In this document: positions 17,101 through 24,183 of the stretch, one piece after another
Layout of the letters: every line of letters begins with the position of its first letter
Position numbering within the stretch: the stretch's first letter is position 1
DNA from: Kitasatospora gansuensis
GTDB lineage: Bacteria > Actinomycetota > Actinomycetes > Streptomycetales > Streptomycetaceae
Length of the DNA stretch: 64,000 bases
Assembly: GCF_014203705.1 (NCBI RefSeq)
Contig: NZ_JACHJR010000001.1
Span: forward strand, 3,472,001-3,536,000
Reading direction: 5' to 3'
Made by a program: the position numbers and the translations under genes
Notes under the pieces: generated by a model
Seen by the model: the letters and a program-made list of their open reading frames with translations, nothing else
Told to the model about the DNA's origin: nothing
Databases searched by the model: none

Positions 17101-18980
17101 TGACGGTTCAGTTCCAGGCCGCCGAGTGGACCGCCGACGCACGGGCCGCCTTCCTCAGCACCCTGGGCACCCTGCTGCGCCACGCGGTCGAGGAGCCGGC
17201 GGCCGTCGCGGTGGCTCCGGTCTGCCTCGAGGCCGAGTCCGGGACCGGGCCCACGGCGGTGGACGACATCGTGGCGCAGGCCGCCACCCGGCCGGACCGG
17301 ATCGCGGTCGCCGACGGACGGACCGCACTCGGCTACGGCGAACTGGTGCGGCGGACCCGGGCCCTGGCGCTGCTGCTGCGCTCGCACGGTGTCGGGCCCG
17401 GCAGCGTCGTGGGCATGTGCCTGCCCCGGACGGTCGACCTGCTGGTGGCCTCGCTCGCGGTGTACTGGACCGGCGCCGCGCTCGTCCCCCTGGAGCCGGA
17501 CTACCCGCTGGAGCGGCGGCGGTTCACCCTCGACGACGCCGGTGCGGACCTGCTGCTCACCGAGGACACCACCGCCGACCCGGCGGCCGCCCGGCCGACC
17601 CTGTCCCTCGGCGGACTCGACTGGGCGAGCCTGCCCGACGACCCCGACTTCGGACCGCTCTGCACCCCGGACGACCTGGCGTACGTCCTGTACACCTCGG
17701 GATCGACCGGAACCCCGAAGGGCGTCGAGGTCGCCCACCGCAACCTGCGGGCGATCATGCGGGCGGTGAACCGGACCATCGGGCTTACCGAGCGGGACGT
17801 CGTCCTCGGCTGGTCGTCGGTGGCGTTCGACATGGTCTTCACCGAGCACGTCGCCGCGCTGATGGCCGGTGCCCGGGTCGAGCTGCTCACCGACGGCGAG
17901 GTGCGCGAGCCGGCCCGGGTCCGGGACCGCTGCCGCGCCACCGGGGTGACACTGATCGAGGCGACGCCGTCGAAGGTGCAGACCCTGCTGGACGCCGGAT
18001 GGCCGGGCGCCGACACCGTGCTGTGCGGCGGCGAGGCCCTGGCGCCCCAGCTGGCCCAGGAGTTGCTGCGGACCGGCGCGGCCGTTTGGAACGGCTACGG
18101 CCCGACCGAGACCACCGTCTACGCCACCCTGTACCGACTGGCCGAGGGCCACCAGGGACCGGTGCCGATCGGCCCACCACTGGCGGAGGTGCCGATCCGG
18201 ATCGTGGACGCGCTGGGCACCGAGGTGGCCGAGGGCACGCCTGGTGAGCTGTGGATCGGCGGCCCGGGCGTCGCCCGCAGGTACCTCGGGCTGCCCGAGC
18301 TGACCGCGGAGCGGTTCGTCGGCGAAGGCCGGGACCGGTACTACCGGAGCGGGGACCTGGTCCGCCGGAACGCGGCGGGTGACCTGGAGTTCCACGGTCG
18401 GATCGATCAGCAGGTGAAGATCAACGGCGTGCGGATCGAACTCTCCGAGATCGAGCACGTCCTCGCCGAACACCCTGCGGTCGGCACCGTCGCGGTCCTG
18501 CTGGAGGAACGGGCCGGGGGTCCCGGGCTCACCGCCTACGTCGCCGTCGGCACGGTTCCGGTGGACTCGGCGGAGCTGCGCGGCTTCCTCGCCGACCGGC
18601 TCCCCGCCGCCATGGTCCCGTCCCGTTGGCTGTTCGCCGCAGCCCTGCCGCTGACCACCGGCGGCAAGATCGACCGCCGTCGGCTGGGCGACCGGCCGGT
18701 CACCGCAGCGGCGGTGCCGGTCACCTCTGCCCGACTCTCCGGACCGGACCAGGAGCTCGTCGCCGAGGTCTGGCAGGCCGTCCTGGGAGTGCTGCCGGTC
18801 CGTCCCGACGACCGGTTCTTCGATCTGGGCGGGGACTCGCTGACCGCCATGCGCGCGGTCGGCCAGTTCGCCCGCCGGGGCGTCGTGGTGCGGGCCGGCG
18901 AGCTGATGGAACACACCACCGTGGCCGCCCAGGCCGCCCTGGCCGCGCGCGGTCGGATCAACGAGGAGGTACCGGCATGA
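14124..18980 (+). CDS. NRPS, A(Thr)-T-C-A-T
   Basis: 1618 aa. Domains by motif: A1 (about 1-515, TSGSTGAPKG near 153, NGKLDR at the end), T1 (about 520-585, VGGDSI), C (about 610-1035, HHSVLDGWS near 750), A2 (about 1045-1530, TSGSTGTPKG near 1189), T2 (about 1535-1605, LGGDSL). The A1 pocket read by eye is D-F-W-S-V-G-M-V-H-K, close to the threonine code. The A2 pocket reads D-M-T-E-L-G-G-V-Y-K, which I cannot assign. There is no leading C domain, so it probably starts the chain with Thr. No epimerase, methyltransferase or thioesterase domain is present. ATG 14124 has GGAAGG 8 nt upstream; an in-frame GTG at 14115 is possible. Confidence 0.95.
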   Translation: MNSGHRQATLSEEFERVAQAHPRRLAVVDAEHSLSYEELDRRADRAAFELRASGVPAGGLVGLSAGRSVDLIVGILAILKAGAAYVPLDPALPADRRRYIVEDSGLGAVLTDRQDHAPDTGRVPVVSLTGIDPAGPVLPRDDRDADGLAYVIYTSGSTGAPKGVMVEHRQVLALFDGADQEFRFGPDDTWTLFHSYAFDFSVWEIFGALLHGGCLVVVPQEATRSPEAMWKLIQREGVTVLSQTPSYFARLLQADQGFGDGLRYVVFGGEALEFARLGTWYERYGNTGPLLVNMYGITETTVHVTYRPLGPEDVTGVRSVIGRPLPHLTVQLLDTELRPVAAGEAGEICVGGAGLARGYLGREELTAERFVADPRQPGARLYRSGDLGRLLDTGELEYLGRSDQQVKVRGYRIEPGEVQHCLAQHPAVADVVVTTRDLDGSDAQLVAYLVARPGAVLPPAAELREHAGRTLPGYMIPSWFVPIDRIPVNHNGKLDRAALPDPGTVRAPGSAPDVRAAGPAGVLLAIWQDVLDVAGITVDDHFYAVGGDSIRAIRVVAAARAQQLAISVDDLLGNPTVAELAAALDTRDDIPADPRTEVRELLTAADRAALPTGVTDAYPVTSLQMGMLFHTDGPGSTAYHSVSTATVNLALDADRLRACLGRLTTRHEALRTSFDLANFSVPLQLVTESVEPSLTVDDLTGLPSGARADAVRAVLEQERAQPLDWRSAPMIRFRVAVLGPEQFLFVWSEHHSVLDGWSSNSLFAELIADYTGAATTEGTELPPLRDYVAAEQLALASGDSRSFWSDYLRGAPATAADGPAAEQAHEAVLDLPADTYQLLQEAARSTGRTPKALLTAVVAAAIGVHRGRSEVVVGHVSHGRLDRPGGERALGLFLNILPLRIDLTGSWQDLAASASAAERVTNPHRRYPLAAIQRAAGADFRLDNLFNFTDFHQLEPLVRQGLISQDGVGNSTWTNLPLVVEAERRAADGRLTVTVQFQAAEWTADARAAFLSTLGTLLRHAVEEPAAVAVAPVCLEAESGTGPTAVDDIVAQAATRPDRIAVADGRTALGYGELVRRTRALALLLRSHGVGPGSVVGMCLPRTVDLLVASLAVYWTGAALVPLEPDYPLERRRFTLDDAGADLLLTEDTTADPAAARPTLSLGGLDWASLPDDPDFGPLCTPDDLAYVLYTSGSTGTPKGVEVAHRNLRAIMRAVNRTIGLTERDVVLGWSSVAFDMVFTEHVAALMAGARVELLTDGEVREPARVRDRCRATGVTLIEATPSKVQTLLDAGWPGADTVLCGGEALAPQLAQELLRTGAAVWNGYGPTETTVYATLYRLAEGHQGPVPIGPPLAEVPIRIVDALGTEVAEGTPGELWIGGPGVARRYLGLPELTAERFVGEGRDRYYRSGDLVRRNAAGDLEFHGRIDQQVKINGVRIELSEIEHVLAEHPAVGTVAVLLEERAGGPGLTAYVAVGTVPVDSAELRGFLADRLPAAMVPSRWLFAAALPLTTGGKIDRRRLGDRPVTAAAVPVTSARLSGPDQELVAEVWQAVLGVLPVRPDDRFFDLGGDSLTAMRAVGQFARRGVVVRAGELMEHTTVAAQAALAARGRINEEVPA

Positions 18981-19795
18981 CCACCGACACGACCCACCAT
19001 CTGACGGACCGGCACCTGATCGTCCTGGACTCGGGCCGGATCGGCCGGAACGAGAGCATCCGCGCGGTGCTCGGCGAGCAGCCGGCCGCACTGGGCACGG
19101 TCACCGTGCTGGACACCCTCTCGACCGCGGCGGACCCGGTGCTGAGCCGGCGGGCCGCGACTCACCTCGGGACCCTGAGCCCGTTCGTGGCCGAGCCGCT
19201 GACCGTGGTCGCCCACTGCATGGACACGGCGCTGGGCTGTGAGCTGGCGGCCGCACTGACGGCCGCCGGGCACGGCCAGCTCCGGATGGTGCTGTTCGCG
19301 CCGGCCCAGGCCGACCGCGAGATCCTCCGTGGCCACGCCGGGGAGCTGCTCGGCTCGCTCGGACTGCCGTCGGCTGAGGCCGACGCCTTCCTGGCCGGCC
19401 TGTGGGACGGCACCGTGCCGACCCCCGAGGCGCTCCGGTCGACCGGCAGTCGGCTGCACGCACTGGCGCTGGCCCAGGCAGTCGAGTTCGAGCTCGAGGC
19501 GGAGGAGGCGGAGGTGTTCGCCACCGAGCTCTGCGAGCGCTACCAGCTGTGGCTGGGTCACCTCGCGGGGCAGGTCGACCACGCCGTCGGCGCCCCGGGC
19601 TGCCCGGTCGACGTCATCGGCGACGACCCGGCGGCCGCGCTCGCGGCGGCCACCCGGATCGCGGCCTTCGGCCCGGCCCGGGCCCACCACGCCGCCGACC
19701 CGTTCGACTTCGCCGGCCCGGAGCTCCGGGACCTGTTCCACCGGATCCTCACCCTCCCCGCCCCGGGAGCCGACGCGACCGTACGGAAGGCATGA
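18977..19795 (+). CDS. Thioesterase-like alpha/beta hydrolase with Cys nucleophile
   Basis: 272 aa, coupled by ATGA to both neighbours and preceded by a good GAGGAGG. The layout follows type II thioesterases of NRPS clusters. The nucleophile elbow, usually GHSMG, reads AHCMD (Cys81). The acid is probably Asp216 or Asp217 in VIGDDPAAA and the base His237 or His238 in RAHHAADPFDF, followed by the family-like GPELRDLFHRIL. Cys in place of Ser is known from a few NRPS thioesterase domains that make strained rings (for example obafluorin, sulfazecin), but those are fused domains, whereas this one is free. It could release or edit the peptide, or be an acyltransferase. Overall similarity is weak. 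Confidence 0.65.
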   Translation: MTTDTTHHLTDRHLIVLDSGRIGRNESIRAVLGEQPAALGTVTVLDTLSTAADPVLSRRAATHLGTLSPFVAEPLTVVAHCMDTALGCELAAALTAAGHGQLRMVLFAPAQADREILRGHAGELLGSLGLPSAEADAFLAGLWDGTVPTPEALRSTGSRLHALALAQAVEFELEAEEAEVFATELCERYQLWLGHLAGQVDHAVGAPGCPVDVIGDDPAAALAAATRIAAFGPARAHHAADPFDFAGPELRDLFHRILTLPAPGADATVRKA

Positions 19796-22700
19796 TGACC
19801 ACCGCGACCTCGGCCCAGCAGGAGCTCTGGCACCTCGACCAGTACGCGGCGGCCGGCCCCGTGCTCAACGTCCCGCTCGCCTGGCGCATCCTCGGTGACC
19901 TCGACCAGGTGGCCCTGGCGGCCGCGATCCACGCCGTGGTCGCCCGGCACGAGGCGCTGCGGACGGCCTTCCGTCCGCAGGACGACATCCCGGTGCTGGA
20001 CGTGCGCCCGCCCGCCGAAGCGCTCCTGACGGTCCGGCAGCTGACCGGCCCGGCCGACCTGCCCGAGCTGCTGGCCGCCTTCTACGCCCGGCCGTTCGAC
20101 CTGTCCTCCGGACGCCCGCTGGCCGCCTTGCTGCTCCGGCTGTCCGACGGGGAGAGCGTGCTCGCCCTGAACGTGCATCACGCCGCGATCGACGCGTGGT
20201 CGACGGGCATCGTCGAGGCGGAGCTCGGCGCGGCCTACCGGCTCGCCCACCGGGACCAGCCCCTCGACCTGACGACCCGTTACTCCCTGGCCGAGGTGGT
20301 GGAGGAACTCAACGGCCGGCACGGATCGGCGGCCTGGGCCGCCGACCTGGCCCACTGGGTGACCCAACTCCGCGACGTACCGGGCGTTGTGGCGCTCCCC
20401 GGCGCCCTCGACCGCGACGACGGCGCCGGCTTCACCGCCCAGCAGATCCGCCGCCGCCTGCCGGACGGGGTACGGCAGAAGCTGACCGCACTCGCCCGGG
20501 AACTCGACGCCACGGAGTTCCAGCTGCTGTTCGCCGCGTACGCCGGCCTGCTCGGCCGCTGGGCCAACCGCGACGATTTCGTGCTCGGCGTCCCGATGGC
20601 GGACCGCTCGTCCGAGATGCTTCAGGGCGCCGTGCTGTTCGCCACCAACGTCGCCCCGATCCGGGTCCGACTGGCCGACGACCCGACGTTCGCCGAGCTG
20701 GTCGGCCGGGTCCGGCGCCAGCTGATCGACGCCATCGGCCGAACCTCGACACCGCTGTCGGAGATCCTCCGGGCCGTCAACTCCGGGGCGAGCGAGGACG
20801 TGGCCGGGCTGGCCGGACTCGCGATGACCTACCGCAACCGACCCGGCCAGGGGCTCGGGCTCGACGGCCTGGTGTGCGAGCCCTACCCGGTCTCCACCGG
20901 CCGCTCGCTCTACCAGCTCGCCTGCCACATCGAGCACGGCGACGACGGTCTGGTGGTGCAACTCGAGGGCCGGGCCCTCGACCAGGATCAACTGGACGGG
21001 CTCTGGCAGCGGCTGGTCGCCGTCCTGGCGGCGGTGACGGACCATCCGACGGCGGCGCTGTCGAGCTGGCCGACCGGGCTGGCCGGTGACCTGCCGGACC
21101 GCGCGGCCGCAGCCCGACCGGAGACCGGGACGGTGGTCGACCGGTTCCTGCGGACCGCCGCAGAACTCCCGCAGGCCGTCGCCGTGGCCGACCCGGAGCA
21201 GCAGCTCAGCTACTGGCAGCTCCGCCGCCAGGTGCAGGCGGTCGCAGGCCGACTGACCGAGGCCGGCCTGCGACCGGGCGAGGTGGTGGCGGTGTGTGTC
21301 GGCCGAGGCGTCGGCGCCGTCGCGGCCCTGCTCGGGGTGATGCACGCCGGCGGTGTCTACCTGCCGGTGGACAAGGCCTGGCCGGCCGGCCGGCTGGAGA
21401 CCGTACTGGTCGACGCCGAGGTGCGGTTCGCGGTGCACGACGAGGGGACGGCGGGTCACCCCGGGCTGGCCGGCGTGCTCGGCCTGCCGGTGTGGGGGGA
21501 CGCCGCCACGACGCCGTCCGCGCCCCGGGCCACCGGCGCCGACCCGGCGTACCTGCTGTACACCTCGGGCTCGACCGGCCGGCCCAAGGGCGTCCTGGTC
21601 GGTCACGCGGCGCTCACCCAGCTGGTGGGCACCGTGCACCGGGCGGCCGGCGCCACCTTCGTCGAACGGGTGCTCGCCACCACGACCACCACCTTCGACA
21701 TCTCGCTGGTCGAGCTGCTGCTCCCGGTCACCACCGGCGCGACCTGCGTGCTGGCCGACGAGGACACCGTCCGTGACCCGATGCGGCTCGCCGAGTACAT
21801 CGCTGCGGGGCGCATCGACTTCGCCCAGGCGACTCCGACCCTCTGGGGCGCGCTGCTGGAGCACCTGCAGGTGCGGATCCCGGTCACCGTCTGCGCCGGT
21901 GAACCGCTCGGCGGCGCGCTGCGCGACCGCCTGCTGGCGGCGAGCGGGTACGCCCTGAACGGCTACGGACCCACCGAGACCACGGTCTACGCGACGCTCT
22001 GGCCGCTGGCGGAAGGCGTACCGGTATCGATCGGCGCACCGATCGCCGGCACCACCGCCTGGGTGCTGGACTGCTGGAACCGGCCCTGCGCGACGGGGGC
22101 GGTGGGCCGGCTGTTCCTCGGCGGGGCCGGGCTGTCCGAGGGCTACCTCAAGCGCCCCGAGCTCACTGCGGAGAAGTTCCTCGACGGGCTCCCGGGGGTC
22201 ACCCCCGACCGGGTCTACGACACCGGTGACCTGGCCGCCTGGGGTCCGGACGGCCTGCTCTACCTGCACGGCCGGGAAGACGGCCAGATCAAACTCCGAG
22301 GGTTCCGGATCGAGCTCGGTGAGATCGAGTCCGTGATCGCCCGCACCCCGGGCGTGTCCGCTGCGGCCGTGGTCCCCTACGTCCAGGGCCAGGGCCAGCA
22401 GGGGCTCGCGGCGTTCGTCCGCGCGACCGGGCCGACCGCCGACGTCGCCGACGTGCTGCCGGCCGAGCTGGAGCAGCGCATCCGCGCCGTACTGGCCGAG
22501 CAGCTACCCGAGTACATGCGCCCCCGGGTCGTCCTGCCGATCGGCGAGCTGCCGCTCACTGGCAGCGGCAAGGTGGACCGGAAGGTGCTGACCGGGCGGA
22601 TCGAGGCCGCCCCGCCCCGGCCGGCCGCCACCGTCCCTGCCGTTGCGACCTCTCCGCTGCACGCGCAGGTCACCGCGCAGTGGCGGGAGTTGCTCGGGGT

Positions 22701-22893
22701 GCCGCAGATCGGCGAGAGCGAGAGCTTCTTCGACCTCGGCGGGGACTCGATCGGCGCGGCCCGGCTGGTCGCCCGGCTGCGCCGGACGTTCGGGACAGCG
22801 ATCCCGCTGCGCTCCTTCGTCCAGGACCCGACCGTGGACGGCGTGGTCCGAATGATCCGTTCCGAACCGTTGGAGAGTGCTGTCCATGCGTGA
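19792..22893 (+). CDS. NRPS, C-A-T
   Basis: 1033 aa. C domain (about 1-430) with HHAAIDAWS, where the usual Gly after the catalytic Asp is Ala. A domain (about 440-930) with TSGSTGRPKG near 595, YGPTETTVYAT and TGSGKVDRK. T domain (about 955-1025) with LGGDSI. The specificity pocket read by eye is D-I-V-Q-V-A-G-V-Y-K, which I cannot match to a known amino acid. The C domain opens with SAQQELWHLDQ, like LCL and starter condensation domains. It should add the third residue to the dipeptide made by the upstream NRPS. The start overlaps the thioesterase-like gene (ATGATG). Confidence 0.94.
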   Translation: MMTTATSAQQELWHLDQYAAAGPVLNVPLAWRILGDLDQVALAAAIHAVVARHEALRTAFRPQDDIPVLDVRPPAEALLTVRQLTGPADLPELLAAFYARPFDLSSGRPLAALLLRLSDGESVLALNVHHAAIDAWSTGIVEAELGAAYRLAHRDQPLDLTTRYSLAEVVEELNGRHGSAAWAADLAHWVTQLRDVPGVVALPGALDRDDGAGFTAQQIRRRLPDGVRQKLTALARELDATEFQLLFAAYAGLLGRWANRDDFVLGVPMADRSSEMLQGAVLFATNVAPIRVRLADDPTFAELVGRVRRQLIDAIGRTSTPLSEILRAVNSGASEDVAGLAGLAMTYRNRPGQGLGLDGLVCEPYPVSTGRSLYQLACHIEHGDDGLVVQLEGRALDQDQLDGLWQRLVAVLAAVTDHPTAALSSWPTGLAGDLPDRAAAARPETGTVVDRFLRTAAELPQAVAVADPEQQLSYWQLRRQVQAVAGRLTEAGLRPGEVVAVCVGRGVGAVAALLGVMHAGGVYLPVDKAWPAGRLETVLVDAEVRFAVHDEGTAGHPGLAGVLGLPVWGDAATTPSAPRATGADPAYLLYTSGSTGRPKGVLVGHAALTQLVGTVHRAAGATFVERVLATTTTTFDISLVELLLPVTTGATCVLADEDTVRDPMRLAEYIAAGRIDFAQATPTLWGALLEHLQVRIPVTVCAGEPLGGALRDRLLAASGYALNGYGPTETTVYATLWPLAEGVPVSIGAPIAGTTAWVLDCWNRPCATGAVGRLFLGGAGLSEGYLKRPELTAEKFLDGLPGVTPDRVYDTGDLAAWGPDGLLYLHGREDGQIKLRGFRIELGEIESVIARTPGVSAAAVVPYVQGQGQQGLAAFVRATGPTADVADVLPAELEQRIRAVLAEQLPEYMRPRVVLPIGELPLTGSGKVDRKVLTGRIEAAPPRPAATVPAVATSPLHAQVTAQWRELLGVPQIGESESFFDLGGDSIGAARLVARLRRTFGTAIPLRSFVQDPTVDGVVRMIRSEPLESAVHA

Positions 22894-24169
22894 AGGCAGG
22901 AAGCCCCGGCTGGCCGTCGTCTACGACTACGGTGCGGCTGCACCGACCCAGATCGCCAAGGCGCTCCAGCCGTTCGCGGACCTGCGGTTCGTGGTGCCCC
23001 GGTCGGAGCACGTGCGCGGCACGCTGCCGCTGCTGGAGGAGTACGGTCCGGTGACCATGCTCGACCGGGCGATCGCCGGCGGGTCACTGCCCGAACCGGC
23101 CGACGGCATCGTCACCTTCAGCGAGCGGATGCTGCCCGCCACGGCCCAGCTGGCCGAGACGCTCGGCCTGGAGTTCCACACCCCGGACTGCGTGGTCGGG
23201 CTGACCGACAAGCAGCGGCAACGTGATCTGGTCGCCGCGGCGGGCATCGACTCGGTGCGCTACCGGCTCGCCCACGACCCGGGCGAGCTGGCCACCGCCC
23301 TGGCCGAGGTGGGGGCTCCGGCGGTGGTCAAGCCCAAGCGCGGGGAGGGCAGCAACCACGCCTACCCGGTGCACGGCGAGGCCGACGCCGCTGTGGTCCT
23401 CCGGCTGTTCACCGACGACTGGCCGGTGGACGGCACCGGCCGGCCGCTGGTGCTGATCGTCGAGGAGTTCCTGGCGGACGCTCCGGCCCGCACCGGGATC
23501 GGGAACTACGTCTCGGTCGAGAGCGCGGTGGTCGACGGGGTGCCCACGCAGCTCGCCGTCACCGGCAAGTTCGCGCTGGCCACACCCTTCCGGGAGACCG
23601 GTCAGTTCTGGCCCCCGCTGATGGACCGTCAACTGGAGCAGCGGACGGCGGACCTGGCCGGAGCCGCGATCGTCGCGCTCTCGGTGCGCAGCGGCATCTG
23701 CCACACCGAGATCAAGCTGACCCCGTCCGGCCCCCGACTGATCGAGGTGAACGGCCGGCTGGGCCGGGACATCGCCGAACTGGCCCAACGCTCGGTCGGC
23801 ACCGACATCATCGCGCTGGCCGGGCGGATCGCCCTCGGCCACCCGGTGTCGCCTGCGCCGCTCCGGCCGGGCCAGGTGCACTTCCAGTTCCACCACCCGT
23901 CCCCGAAGGCGGCCCGCACCGTCCACGAGGTGGCCGGGCACCAGGCCGTCGAGGCGCTGCCCGGCATCGACAGCTACCGCCGGGTCCAGCTCCCCGCGCC
24001 GGTGTCGGACGTCAGCACCTCCCACTTCGACGTGCTGCGGGGCTCGGCGGACTCGCACCGGGAGATGGCGGACCTGATCGACCGGGCCAGCGGGCTGCTC
24101 ACGTTCAGCTTCTCCGGTGACGGCGAGGACGCCAGGGTCATCGGCACCGAGCTCCACCAGTTCGCGTAG
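22886..24169 (+). CDS. ATP-grasp carboxylate-amine ligase
   Basis: 427-aa ATP-grasp enzyme. VVKPKRGEGSNHAYPVHG holds the ATP-binding Lys and flexible Gly-rich loop; VLIVEEFL is the hinge; HTEIKLTPSGPRLIEVNGRLG carries the Glu and Asn that bind Mg-ATP. The family (L-amino acid ligases and relatives) activates a carboxylate as acyl phosphate and joins it to an amine. ATG 22886 is favoured because GGAG is about 10 nt away; it overlaps the NRPS stop. Combining NRPS modules with an ATP-grasp ligase suggests one amide bond is made off the assembly line, or that the ligase supplies a dipeptide unit. Confidence 0.88.
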   Translation: MREGRKPRLAVVYDYGAAAPTQIAKALQPFADLRFVVPRSEHVRGTLPLLEEYGPVTMLDRAIAGGSLPEPADGIVTFSERMLPATAQLAETLGLEFHTPDCVVGLTDKQRQRDLVAAAGIDSVRYRLAHDPGELATALAEVGAPAVVKPKRGEGSNHAYPVHGEADAAVVLRLFTDDWPVDGTGRPLVLIVEEFLADAPARTGIGNYVSVESAVVDGVPTQLAVTGKFALATPFRETGQFWPPLMDRQLEQRTADLAGAAIVALSVRSGICHTEIKLTPSGPRLIEVNGRLGRDIAELAQRSVGTDIIALAGRIALGHPVSPAPLRPGQVHFQFHHPSPKAARTVHEVAGHQAVEALPGIDSYRRVQLPAPVSDVSTSHFDVLRGSADSHREMADLIDRASGLLTFSFSGDGEDARVIGTELHQFA

Positions 24170-24183
24170 GAAAGGAACCACAC

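Noticed and set aside
14079..19091. Very long antisense reading frame (about 1670 codons) opposite the A-T-C-A-T NRPS
   Set aside because: A GC-rich shadow frame; no domain, and the plus strand encodes canonical NRPS motifs.
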